NCBI GenBank assembly: GCA_902796985.1
Contig: CADBRC010000066.1
Span: forward strand, 1 to 14,533
Length of the DNA stretch: 14,533 nt
Source of the DNA: an uncultured Spirochaetaceae bacterium
GTDB lineage: Bacteria; Spirochaetota; Spirochaetia; Treponematales; Treponemataceae
Direction: 5' to 3'
This document shows, in pieces, positions 6,279-13,432 of the stretch (the first letter of the stretch is position 1; the number at the start of each line of letters is the position of its first letter). The notes beneath the pieces were generated by a model. It worked only from the letters and a program-made list of their open reading frames with translations, was not told the origin of the DNA and made no database searches. The translations under genes and the position numbers were made by a program.

Positions 6279-7787
6279 TTACTGTTTCTCCGTGTCTGCC
6301 TTGGCGGTCTGGCTCTCCTTGGCAAGGCGCTCGGTCTCAAGCTGCTTGAGGTCCTTGGCCTGGGACATGAGGGCACTGTAGTCCTCCTCTGCGAAGATGC
6401 CGAGGGCGGCGTTCAGCTGCAGGTCATAGTCCAGGTCGTAGAGCGGGCTTTTCTGGGTCCTCTGCACCTGGTTGCGCACCATCTTGCGGAGAATCCTGAG
6501 GTCCAGCTTGTAGGTCTTCTGGAGCTCCTTGGCGTAGTTCGCGATGGAAGCCTCGCTCATGTTCGGGTGCTCCTCGACGTACTTTTCAATCGTATCCTCG
6601 GACATCAGTTTGGTAAAAGCCTCGCTCTCCTCGTCAGTCATCTCGGGTGAGGAGACCTCCCTGTCCGGGGGAATACCGATCTTGTCGATGTTCACGTCAG
6701 TCGGAGAGTAGTATTTGGCGACCGTAATCTTAAATCCGTCGTTGTTTATCAGCGGAGTCGGAATCTGGACGCTGCCCTTGCCGTAGGAATTCTCGCCGAC
6801 CAGATAGGCCCGGCGGGCATCCTTGAGCGCACCCGCAAGAATCTCGCTCGCGCTTGCGGACGCCCCGTTGATCAGGACGATGACGGGAATCTCTGCGGGA
6901 ACCTCGGTGTTCCGCTTGGCGGCGGTGTAGACGCTGTTCTCGTAGGCGATGCGGCTCTTGGTGGAGACGATGACCCCGTCATCGATGAACATGTCGGCGA
7001 TGTTGTAGGCGGCGGTCAGAAGTCCGCCCCCGTTGTTCCTCAGGTCCAGAATGATGGACTTGTAGTTCCTCCGGTACTTGTCCAGCGCGTCCTTTACCTT
7101 GTCGGCGGTCGTGGAGCCGAACTCGGACAGGCGGATGTAGAGGGTATCGCGTATCATGCCGTACTTGACGGTCGGGTTCTCTATGAGGGCGCGGACAAGG
7201 GTGCAGTCAAACTCCATCTTCTTGCCCCGCTTTATCGTCACGGTGACCGGCTCTCCGACGGTGCCGCGCAGGCGGTCGAGCACCTCGTTCATCGTCAGCG
7301 TGGAGGTATCCACCCCGTCAATCTTGACGATGAAGTCGCCGGGCTGGATTCCCGCCTTTGCTCCCGGGGAGTCGTCAATCGGCTGGGCGACCTCGACGTA
7401 GGCGGGCTTGTCCGGCTTGTTCTCCGTCGGCTTGGTGATGGAAAGGCCGACTCCGCCGAAGGTGCCGACCGTCGTGTCGGACAGGCTCCGCCAGTCGTCT
7501 TTGGACAGGTACTGGGAGTAGGGGTCGCCCAGGGAGTCAATCATCCCTTTGAGTGCGCCCTCGTACAGTTTCTCCGCGTCCACTTCATCGACGTAGTTCT
7601 GCTGTATGTAATAGTAGAGCGAGTTGATTATCTCCAGGTATTCCCTGTCCCGCTGCGCCTTTTTGTCGGCGGTGACCGCTGATGACTGCGCAAAGCACTG
7701 AGAGGCCGAGATGGAGACGACGGCGTAGAAGAACACGAACTTCAGGGCCTTCTTCAGGCCGCCTGCGGATGATTTTGCCTTTTCCAT
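6279..7787 (-). CDS. ctpA: Carboxyl-terminal processing protease, S41 family
   Basis: A 502-residue envelope protease that trims or degrades exported proteins at the C-terminus. There is a signal peptide (KK, hydrophobic 14-33, likely cut after CFA), an N-terminal helical region with DPYSQYL at 88-94, a PDZ domain at about 110-190 (GVGLSI, PGAKAGIQPGD), and an S41 catalytic domain at about 205-375. The Ser-Lys dyad is S312 (SASE) and K337 (GKGS), with the family's 25-residue spacing. A long charged helical C-terminal region (about 381-502) follows. I chose ATG 7787, which puts the signal peptide at the N-terminus; ATG 7808 (seven more residues) is possible, and an AAAGGA box lies between them. 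It is downstream of the MATE gene and 4 bases before the reductase. Such proteases are standard in Treponema. Confidence 0.93.
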   Translation of the reverse strand: MEKAKSSAGGLKKALKFVFFYAVVSISASQCFAQSSAVTADKKAQRDREYLEIINSLYYYIQQNYVDEVDAEKLYEGALKGMIDSLGDPYSQYLSKDDWRSLSDTTVGTFGGVGLSITKPTENKPDKPAYVEVAQPIDDSPGAKAGIQPGDFIVKIDGVDTSTLTMNEVLDRLRGTVGEPVTVTIKRGKKMEFDCTLVRALIENPTVKYGMIRDTLYIRLSEFGSTTADKVKDALDKYRRNYKSIILDLRNNGGGLLTAAYNIADMFIDDGVIVSTKSRIAYENSVYTAAKRNTEVPAEIPVIVLINGASASASEILAGALKDARRAYLVGENSYGKGSVQIPTPLINNDGFKITVAKYYSPTDVNIDKIGIPPDREVSSPEMTDEESEAFTKLMSEDTIEKYVEEHPNMSEASIANYAKELQKTYKLDLRILRKMVRNQVQRTQKSPLYDLDYDLQLNAALGIFAEEDYSALMSQAKDLKQLETERLAKESQTAKADTEKQ

Positions 7788-7836
7788 GCCTATAAAATAT
7801 CCTTTCATTCCAATAATTACAATAATAAGAAGATAC

Positions 7837-9180
7837 TTATTTCTTATCGTCCAATCTGCCGCGCCGCCTTAGCATGATGTAGAAGGCCACGCAGATGGCG
7901 GAGGACAGGAGGGAGCCCGCGGGGGCGGCAAGGCCCATCTCGTAGAGGGTCTCCGGGAAGAATTTGGCGGCGAGCCACGCGCCGGGGATCCTGACGAGCA
8001 GAATCGACGAGACGTTGTGGACGAATGAGAGCATGGACCTTCCGAGCGCAGAGAAGAAGCCCGAGAAGGGAAAGTGCACGCCCGCGAACACGCAGTCCAG
8101 CACGTAGGTGCGCAGGTACTGCTCGCCCAGGCGGACGACCTCCGCGTCAGAAGTGAACAGGGACAGGAAGGGGGCGGAGGCGAACTGGAAGACGACGGCG
8201 AAGACACAGCCGATGCCGACCGCGATGGCCGTGCCTGCAAGCAGGGTTTTCCGCGCCCTGACGTAACTGCCTGCTCCGATGTTCTGTGCGGCGATTGCCG
8301 AGACCGAGGACAGCATGGAGGAGGGAATAAGGAAGAGGAAGCAGATGGTTTTCTCGACGATTCCGACCGCCGCCGCGACCGTTACGCCCCGCCTGTTCGC
8401 TATGACCGTAATTAAAAGGAAGGAAATCTGGACGAAGCCGTCCTGCAGGGCGATGGGGCCGCCTATGGAAAGCATGTTCTTGACCAGGGAGGGTTCGACC
8501 AAAAAGTCTCCCTTCTTCAAGGTGACTCCCAGGTGCAGGGCCCTGCTTGCGGCGAGGGCTACGATCACGCTGACCAGCTGCGCCAGCACCGTCGCAACCG
8601 CTGCGCCCCCTGCCCCCATGCCCATTGCGCCCATGAAGAGGTAGTCCAGGGCGACGTTGACGGCACAGGCGACCGCGATGAAAACCATCGGGCTCTTGGA
8701 GTCCCCCATCCCGCGGAAGACGGAGCTGAGGACATTGTAGGCGATGATGAAGGGGATGCCCGCAAAACATACTGTCAGGTAGCGGCGGGTCTCCGCGACG
8801 GATTCCGGGGGCGTGGACATAAGCGCGACGACCGGCCCCGTCAGGGCGAGCAGGACCAGGGTCAGCACGACGGCGACCGCGGTGAACAGCAGGACCGTGT
8901 TCCCGATAAGGCGGCGCATGCCCCGCTCGTCGCCCGCGCCGACGGCCCGGCTTATCAGGACGGTGCTGCCCATTGCGAGCCCCACGATGATGACCGTCAC
9001 CATGTGCATTATCTGGCTGCCTATTGCAATCGCCGAGATGACGTCCGCCCCGCCATACTGCCCTGCGATGTACAGGTCGGCCATCCCGTAGAGGGTCTGC
9101 AGGAAGTAGGCCAGAAGGTAGGGCAGGGAAAAACTGATGATGTTGCGGGCAATTCCGCCCTCCGTGAGCTTGCGCGGCAT
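7837..9180 (-). CDS. MATE family multidrug/cation efflux transporter
   Basis: A 447-residue inner-membrane protein of the usual MATE length, with twelve predicted membrane segments in two similar halves (about 15-220 and 235-440). Family features include the N-terminal NIISFSLPYLLAYFLQTLYG with ADLYIAG, a GLAMGSTVLISRAVGAGD stretch at the TM2/TM3 boundary, VFRGMGDSKSPM, and in the second half IAAQNIGAGSYVRAR. These proteins export drugs or metabolites in exchange for Na+ or H+; the substrate cannot be read from the sequence. It is the first gene of a minus-strand unit with ctpA and the reductase and has a near-consensus promoter. There is no clear ribosome binding site before the ATG at 9180. 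The 30-50 base gap to ctpA is AT-rich and could hold a secondary promoter. Confidence 0.92.
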   Translation of the reverse strand: MPRKLTEGGIARNIISFSLPYLLAYFLQTLYGMADLYIAGQYGGADVISAIAIGSQIMHMVTVIIVGLAMGSTVLISRAVGAGDERGMRRLIGNTVLLFTAVAVVLTLVLLALTGPVVALMSTPPESVAETRRYLTVCFAGIPFIIAYNVLSSVFRGMGDSKSPMVFIAVACAVNVALDYLFMGAMGMGAGGAAVATVLAQLVSVIVALAASRALHLGVTLKKGDFLVEPSLVKNMLSIGGPIALQDGFVQISFLLITVIANRRGVTVAAAVGIVEKTICFLFLIPSSMLSSVSAIAAQNIGAGSYVRARKTLLAGTAIAVGIGCVFAVVFQFASAPFLSLFTSDAEVVRLGEQYLRTYVLDCVFAGVHFPFSGFFSALGRSMLSFVHNVSSILLVRIPGAWLAAKFFPETLYEMGLAAPAGSLLSSAICVAFYIMLRRRGRLDDKK

Positions 9181-9261
9181 GGCGGCGGCCTAGCAGAAGG
9201 ACTGGAGGCCGCCCGTCCCGGGGGTCTTCAAATTCGCGGCGGTCATCTGTATCACAGGCCC

Positions 9262-9289
9262 ATTATACTCCTTGCCGCCGGGTTGTCAA
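9262..9289 (-). promoter_or_regulatory. Consensus sigma-70-type promoter for the MATE-ctpA-reductase unit
   Basis: On the minus strand a perfect TTGACA (9284-9289) and a perfect TATAAT (9262-9267) are 16 bases apart. Transcription would begin near 9255, leaving an untranslated leader of about 75 bases before the MATE start. Confidence 0.85.
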
Positions 9290-9294
9290 GCTGG

Positions 9295-9329
9295 CAAGCC
9301 GGTAGCCGCAAGCCGGTAGCCGCAAGCCG
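9295..9329. repeat. Short tandem repeat, 14-base unit, 2.5 copies
   Basis: CAAGCCGGTAGCCG occurs at 9295-9308 and 9309-9322, and a third copy breaks off after CAAGCCG at 9329. The repeat sits just upstream of the MATE -35 box and could vary in copy number. Confidence 0.85.
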
Positions 9330-9365
9330 CCGGCTTCCCTCCCGGCGGTGTAGCTCTGCGTCGCT

Positions 9366-9469
9366 CCCGGCGGGTCTGGCACCGGCTGGCCATCTCTGGC
9401 TCCTCCGACGGCGCCCCGGCGCCCCTGTCAGCCCGGCGGGTCATCTCTGGCTCCTCCGGCGGGTCTGGC
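9366..9469. repeat. Interspersed GC-rich direct repeats
   Basis: A 17-base sequence CATCTCTGGCTCCTCCG is present at 9391-9407 and 9442-9458, and CCGGCGGGTCTGGC at 9367-9380 and 9456-9469. CCCGGCGGGTC-like variants lie between them. The order of the two motifs differs between copies, which points to rearranged short duplications rather than one simple repeat. Confidence 0.8.
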
Positions 9470-9523
9470 GGTCCATCTTAGGCCCCCCCACCCGGCGGCC
9501 CCGTTCCCGCCGGGCCATCTCCC

Positions 9524-9551
9524 TTGACAGCAGGTTTCCCTTTGGTATAGC
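9524..9551 (+). promoter_or_regulatory. Promoter for the CNB gene, giving a nearly leaderless transcript
   Basis: TTGACA (9524-9529) and TATAGC (9546-9551) are 16 bases apart. The predicted transcript start (about 9558) is only a few bases before the ATG at 9564, and there is no ribosome binding site between them. Confidence 0.6.
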
Positions 9552-9563
9552 ATTGTACCAGAT

Positions 9564-10751
9564 ATGTTGCAACTTTCTACAGAGACAGTGGCTCCCGGCT
9601 CGTATATATTTGTCGAGGACAAGGAGCCCAAGGATTATTTCTATATTATCCGTGAGGGAAACGTACAGGGCATCCGCCGCTACAGCAAGCAGTCCCGGGT
9701 CTATGAGCCAGGCAGCGTCATAGGCGTGGTTCCCTGCATGACCGGCCGCTCCCAGACGGAGAGCGTCATTGCGAAAAACCAGGTCACGCTCGTCAAGGTT
9801 CTCCGTTCCCAGTACGAAGAGTTCATAAAGGGAAACCCGTCCATCGCAATGAAGATAGTCCAGATGCTTTCCCGCGACCTGCGCAGCTTCAACGAGGCGT
9901 ATGACAAGAAGACCGGGAGCATGGGCAGCTTTAAGGACCGCACCGTAAAGCTCTATGAAACCGCCTGCTATTACGAGGAGAAGGATATGCCGGACGTGGC
10001 GGCCTTCGCCTACTACCAGTACATGAAGGAGGCCCCCGACGGCATGTATGCCGGGGAATGCAGGAGGGCCTACGAGAAGCTCCAGTCCAAGTCCAAGGCG
10101 GTCTATCTGGATCCGTCGGAGGAGACCAACCGCTTTTACCCCAAGGGGACGATGGTCTTTGCGGAGGGGCAGACGGGCAGCGAGATGTTCATCATCGGCA
10201 GCGGTGCAGTGTGCATCTCCAAAGTCTCGGGCGGCGAGGAGCAGGCAATCGTCTACTTCAAGAAGGGAGACCTGCTTGGCGAGATGGCCCTGCTGGAGAA
10301 CGAGTTCCGATCTGCCAACGCCAGGGCGACCGAGGACAGCAACCTCATCGTCGTGAACCGCAAGAACTTCGACCTCATGGTCGAGACCCAGCCGCAGTAC
10401 ATACTCAAGCTCACCGCCACCCTCGCCAACCGCTACTGGTATTCCTACCGCAGGTACGGGAACGTCTGTCTGAGCGACAGCCGGGAACGTCTGGTCGATA
10501 TGCTCGCGATACAGGTGGAGATGAAGAAAAGCAGCCTTGTCCGCTCCGTCAATTACGAGACGGGCCTGAGCGTGCAGGACCTGATGGTCCTGTGCAATCT
10601 GGAGGCATCCGGTCAGGAGGAGGTCGCCTACCTGCTGGGCGGTACCCAGGATGTCGCCGTGAGCGGCGGCAAAGTCATCATCAAGGATGTGGAAAGCCTC
10701 CTCAAGCAGGCCGAGTTCTACCGCAAGAAGAGGGACAAGCAGGCGCTCTAG
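9564..10751 (+). CDS. Protein with two cyclic nucleotide-binding (CNB) domains and a winged-helix-like C-terminus
   Basis: A 395-residue cytoplasmic protein resembling the Crp-related CNB proteins of Treponema. CNB domain 1 (about 1-115: PGSYIFVEDKEPKDYFYIIREG) has lost the ligand motif: where GE.AL and an Arg are expected it reads GSVIGVVPCMTG. A helical TPR-like stretch (about 125-178) links it to CNB domain 2 (about 188-295), which keeps a good phosphate-binding cassette: GEMALL at 239-244 and RSA at 249-251. The C-terminus (about 303-395) has DLMVLCNL...VSGGKVIIKD, like a Crp/Fnr winged helix, though the recognition helix is not convincing. A role as a cAMP or cGMP sensor is inferred; DNA binding is uncertain. 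The ATG at 9564 has no ribosome binding site. It converges on pth with overlapping stop codons. Confidence 0.85.
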   Translation: MLQLSTETVAPGSYIFVEDKEPKDYFYIIREGNVQGIRRYSKQSRVYEPGSVIGVVPCMTGRSQTESVIAKNQVTLVKVLRSQYEEFIKGNPSIAMKIVQMLSRDLRSFNEAYDKKTGSMGSFKDRTVKLYETACYYEEKDMPDVAAFAYYQYMKEAPDGMYAGECRRAYEKLQSKSKAVYLDPSEETNRFYPKGTMVFAEGQTGSEMFIIGSGAVCISKVSGGEEQAIVYFKKGDLLGEMALLENEFRSANARATEDSNLIVVNRKNFDLMVETQPQYILKLTATLANRYWYSYRRYGNVCLSDSRERLVDMLAIQVEMKKSSLVRSVNYETGLSVQDLMVLCNLEASGQEEVAYLLGGTQDVAVSGGKVIIKDVESLLKQAEFYRKKRDKQAL

Positions 10752-11371
10752 GCCATGCACTTCTTCTTGCCCCACTCGGGGACAAGGCGCTGGGGGTCGC
10801 GGCTCGTCAGGACCTTGCCGAAGAGGACGGCGGCCTGCGCAAAGACCTGCGAGAGGATTATCCGCTCGTCCGGGCTGAAAGATCCGAGCACGTACTCTGC
10901 AACGTTGCCGTCCTTGGGCTTCCCCACGCCGAAGCGCAGCCGCCAGAAATCCGCCGTGCCGAGGACTGACTTGGCGGAGCGGAGGCCGTTGTGGCCGCCG
11001 AGGCCGCCCGACCACTTGAGGCTGACCGTGCCGATCGGCAGCTCTATTTCATCATGCACAATCAGTACGTTCTCCGGGGGGATCTTGAAGAAACGGGATG
11101 CCTCCCCGATTGCCTCTCCGGACAGGTTCATGTAGGTCAGCGGCTTCATGAAGTAGAGCTTCTTGGGATAGCTTGAAGGTACGCTTGTCCCCTCGGGAAG
11201 CCAGGTGACGAACTGCTCGTAATCTGCCGAAGAGAATTTGCTTTTGTATTTGTCCGACCAGTTCAGCCGGGAGGCCCAGGGAAGGCTCTCTTCAAAGAGC
11301 CAGGCCGCGTTGTGCCGGGTGTTTGCGTACTCCGGCCCGTAATTACCGAGAAAAGCGACAAGCTCTATCAT
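10748..11371 (-). CDS. pth: Peptidyl-tRNA hydrolase
   Basis: This enzyme frees tRNA from peptidyl-tRNA that drops off ribosomes; it is cytoplasmic and usually essential. The 207-residue protein has the family length and all the expected active-site residues: N10 (FLGNYG), H20 (TRHNAA), N82 (LTYMNLSG), D107 (VHDEIELPIG) and N128 (GGLGGHNGLRS). The start ATG overlaps the stop of the upstream esterase gene (ATGA), so it is probably translated by coupling. At the other end its TAG shares the palindrome CTAG (10748-10751) with the stop codon of the convergent CNB gene, leaving no space for a terminator between them. Confidence 0.96.
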   Translation of the reverse strand: MIELVAFLGNYGPEYANTRHNAAWLFEESLPWASRLNWSDKYKSKFSSADYEQFVTWLPEGTSVPSSYPKKLYFMKPLTYMNLSGEAIGEASRFFKIPPENVLIVHDEIELPIGTVSLKWSGGLGGHNGLRSAKSVLGTADFWRLRFGVGKPKDGNVAEYVLGSFSPDERIILSQVFAQAAVLFGKVLTSRDPQRLVPEWGKKKCMA

Positions 11372-12489
11372 AGTGACTTCCCGATCTCCTCGACGAGCTT
11401 CTTTGCCGCACGCAGGTGGGTTACGGGGCCGGGGTGCTGGCGTGAGCCGTGCTCATCCTCGCCCTCGAGCGACTGCGGGTCCAGCCGGATGAACGTGGCA
11501 GCCTTGTCGCCGCTTTCCTTGAGGTAATCGTCGAAGCCCGCCTGAATGACGTCGCCCTGATCAAAGGAACACATGCCGTACACCCAGATGATACGGGCGG
11601 AGGGATTATGCCGCCGGAGCTTTTTCATGAAGCCGGATACCCCCTCCCTGAGCAGGTCCAGGTCGGTCAGCTTCCACATCGTGCCGTCCGCCTGCTGCTT
11701 GGGCGGATTGGTCCGGTAGGCCCCGCTGTCGTTGGTCCCCAGGTTCACGACGACGACATCTGCTTTCCATGAAGAGAAGTCCCAGGGCTTCTGCGCTCCA
11801 AGCGCCTCGTTCTTGCTACCCTTGGCAAGTCCGCAGACGGCTTCGTAGTAGCTCGGCATGGCGCAGTCCCTGTCGTTGTCCCAGGAGCAGACCACGCCCC
11901 AGCCGCTCTGCGAGAGGAAGTGGAAGTCTGCCCCCAGCATATCCGCCGTCGTGAGCGCGTAGCCTGAGCGGACGGACATCCACGCGGGAATCCAGTCCAT
12001 CTCGCCCGGCGCACCGGCAAGTCCCTCGCCGGTCGTCAGGCTGTCGCCGACGAATTCGATGTTCAGCTTTTTCTTTTCGACGGGGAGGAAGACTTCGTCT
12101 TTGTCCAGTGCGGATGTTGCGGAAATGGAATGCAGGATGAGGGAATGCGTTTCGTCCCCGCTCATCGCCTGCGACTCCTTGAGCAGGCGGATCGTGTAGG
12201 GGGCGGCCGTCGTCAGCGTACGGAAGAGGCTGTATGTCCGCCTCCCTTTTTCGACCATGAAGCGGGAGATGAAAGCCCCGTTGACCCAGACGGAGACCCA
12301 GGGCTCCAGGGTCGAATAGTCTGCTTCAAGCTCCGCCCGGATTTCGCATGCGGCGGTCTTCGCCTCAATGCCGCTCGCCGTCCAGAACATGACGAGCGAG
12401 CCGTCCTGCATGGGGCTGCGGCCCAGAATATGGAGGTTTTTCAGTTCCCCCAGCTTGTATGTATACGTGGATAAAGTTTCGTTTCCCAT
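11368..12489 (-). CDS. SGNH/GDSL esterase with an N-terminal beta domain, CE2 acetyl-esterase-like
   Basis: A 373-residue protein with a beta-rich N-terminal domain (about 1-135) and an SGNH hydrolase domain (about 142-373), the two-domain layout of carbohydrate esterase family 2, which removes acetyl groups from xylan and other sugars. The nucleophile is S150 (FVGDSLTTGEG), the oxyanion-hole region SQSGWGV (193-199), the GTND block 251-254, and the histidine H352 (QHPGPVTH). The position three residues before that His, normally Asp, is Ser (S349); known CE2 enzymes also work with a Ser-His dyad. No signal peptide is visible, so it should be intracellular and act on imported oligosaccharides. 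The substrate is inferred. There is no ribosome binding site before the ATG at 12489; the promoter reaches the start codon. It overlaps pth by 4 bases. Confidence 0.82.
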   Translation of the reverse strand: MGNETLSTYTYKLGELKNLHILGRSPMQDGSLVMFWTASGIEAKTAACEIRAELEADYSTLEPWVSVWVNGAFISRFMVEKGRRTYSLFRTLTTAAPYTIRLLKESQAMSGDETHSLILHSISATSALDKDEVFLPVEKKKLNIEFVGDSLTTGEGLAGAPGEMDWIPAWMSVRSGYALTTADMLGADFHFLSQSGWGVVCSWDNDRDCAMPSYYEAVCGLAKGSKNEALGAQKPWDFSSWKADVVVVNLGTNDSGAYRTNPPKQQADGTMWKLTDLDLLREGVSGFMKKLRRHNPSARIIWVYGMCSFDQGDVIQAGFDDYLKESGDKAATFIRLDPQSLEGEDEHGSRQHPGPVTHLRAAKKLVEEIGKSL

Positions 12490-12517
12490 AGCAAGATAGT
12501 ACCCCTGCTATGGGAAA
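12482..12517. promoter_or_regulatory. Perfect 12-base inverted repeat over the esterase promoter and start codon; candidate operator
   Basis: TTTCCCATAGCA (12482-12493) and its exact complement (12506-12517) flank 12 bases. The palindrome is centred on the predicted -10 box and one arm contains the ATG of the esterase gene. It could bind a dimeric repressor as DNA, or fold in the RNA if transcription starts upstream. Confidence 0.65.
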
Positions 12518-12524
12518 AAATCAA
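12496..12524 (-). promoter_or_regulatory. Promoter for the esterase-pth unit, predicted leaderless
   Basis: On the minus strand TTGATT (12519-12524) and TACTAT (12496-12501) are 17 bases apart. The transcript start is expected at about 12489-12490, on the A of the start codon, which agrees with the absence of any ribosome binding site there. Both hexamers match the consensus at only 4 of 6 positions. Confidence 0.5.
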
Positions 12525-12564
12525 CCGGCGGGGAACGGCGGGGACGGGGACCGGTGCCCTGGCT

Positions 12565-13260
12565 CTAGCGCCTTCTGCCGAAGATGCGCAGGAGGGCGAG
12601 GAACATGTTGATGAAGTCCAGGTACAGCTCCAGTGCGCCCAGAATGGAGACCTTGCGGAAAGCCTCGCTGCTGTCGGCGTTCTCGGAGAGGGCGAGCATC
12701 TTCTGGCTGTCGTATGCGGTCAGTCCTGCGAACACGGCAACGGACACGATGGAGATGAGGAAGTTCAGTCCGCTTGACCTGAACAGGAAGTTCAGCAGGG
12801 ATGCGATGATGATTCCCCAGAGGGCCATGCCAAAGTAGCGCCCGTAGCCGGCCAGGTTGCTTTTGGTCCTGAGCCCGTAGAGGGCCATGCCCGCGAACAT
12901 CGCCGCGCAGGAGATGAACACGATGGCGATGGAGTCCATGGCATAGAGGAAGAAGATGCTGGCCAGCGTCATTCCGTTCAGGACCGAATAGGCGAGGAAG
13001 CCGATGACGGCGGCAGCGACGCTGATTTTGCGGATGGAAGCAGAAAGCCACCAGACCAGGGCAAGCTCCCCGATAATCAGGACCCAGTAGTGCCAGCCGG
13101 TAAAAATCAGCCTCAACAGGGCGGGGCTGCCCGCCGTGACGAACGCGGCCGCCGCGCTTATCAGCAGGGCTACCGTCATCCATCCGTAGGTTCCCGTAAG
13201 GAACTTCCTCTGCTCGCTCTCGCGGTCCGCCGCGTAGCCGATGTCAGCATATTCGCTCAT
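12565..13260 (-). CDS. Bax inhibitor-1 / YetJ-YccA family membrane protein
   Basis: A 231-residue inner-membrane protein with about seven hydrophobic segments, typical of bacterial BI-1 proteins, which in YetJ of Bacillus leak calcium in a pH-dependent way. The two conserved aspartates of the pH sensor are visible: D184 in GLTAYDSQKM and D215 in LYLDFINMF. The N-terminal 20 residues are soluble and charged. I chose the start at 13260 because AGGAGG (13268-13273) lies 7 bases upstream; the frame is open to 13557 but has no family similarity there. The gene has its own promoter (13321-13349) and a stem-loop just before the ribosome binding site. It ends 75 bases before the esterase start. Cellular role in this organism unknown. 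Confidence 0.92.
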   Translation of the reverse strand: MSEYADIGYAADRESEQRKFLTGTYGWMTVALLISAAAAFVTAGSPALLRLIFTGWHYWVLIIGELALVWWLSASIRKISVAAAVIGFLAYSVLNGMTLASIFFLYAMDSIAIVFISCAAMFAGMALYGLRTKSNLAGYGRYFGMALWGIIIASLLNFLFRSSGLNFLISIVSVAVFAGLTAYDSQKMLALSENADSSEAFRKVSILGALELYLDFINMFLALLRIFGRRR

Positions 13261-13274
13261 ACTTTTGCCTCCTG

Positions 13275-13304
13275 TGCGTGCCCGGAATCCCTGTTCCGGG
13301 CGCA
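13275..13304 (-). promoter_or_regulatory. Leader stem-loop before the BI-1 ribosome binding site
   Basis: GCCCGGAA and TTCCGGGC (13280-13287 and 13294-13301) form a perfect 8-base-pair stem with a 6-base loop; the flanks TGCG/CGCA could extend it across a small bulge. It ends a few bases before AGGAGG and has no T-run, so it is not a terminator. It may stabilise the mRNA or affect access to the binding site. Confidence 0.55.
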
Positions 13305-13320
13305 TCGATTTCTTCCATAC

Positions 13321-13349
13321 AATATAAGTAAAATCTGCCCCTTGTGCAA
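13321..13349 (-). promoter_or_regulatory. Promoter for the BI-1 gene
   Basis: On the minus strand TTGCAC (13344-13349) and TATATT (13321-13326) are 17 bases apart, giving a leader of about 55 bases that contains the stem-loop. Confidence 0.65.
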
Positions 13350-13432
13350 GGGAAAAGATGCAGGGCCCTTCCGTATGCCGGCCGGGGCTGGAGCCGGTCT
13401 CTGCACAGGCGGGTGCGTGTCCCGGAAGCCGG

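Larger units (their letters stand above)
9181..9563. other. Divergent intergenic spacer, GC-rich with short repeats
   Basis: No gene is supported here; the long minus-strand frame from 9441 is a shadow of the CNB and pth genes. The spacer holds the MATE promoter (9262-9289), a tandem repeat (9295-9329), a cluster of short GC-rich direct repeats (about 9366-9469) and the promoter of the CNB gene (9524-9551). Confidence 0.8.

Noticed and set aside
7788..7836. Separate promoter for ctpA in the AT-rich gap after the MATE gene
   Set aside because: No convincing -35/-10 pair with proper spacing; the short gap is better explained by cotranscription.
9295..9329. Possible CRISPR-like repeat array
   Set aside because: The 14-base units are directly adjacent with no spacers and only 2.5 copies; no cas gene is present.
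8533..9723. Long plus-strand open frame opposite the MATE gene
   Set aside because: High GC leaves few stop codons; the translation is rich in Arg, Gly, His and Asp as expected of an antisense shadow, and runs through the repeat spacer.
9441..11015. Long minus-strand open frame (524 codons)
   Set aside because: It lies opposite the CNB gene and inside pth in another frame; the sequence is low-complexity for a real protein and matches no family, while the overlapping frames do.
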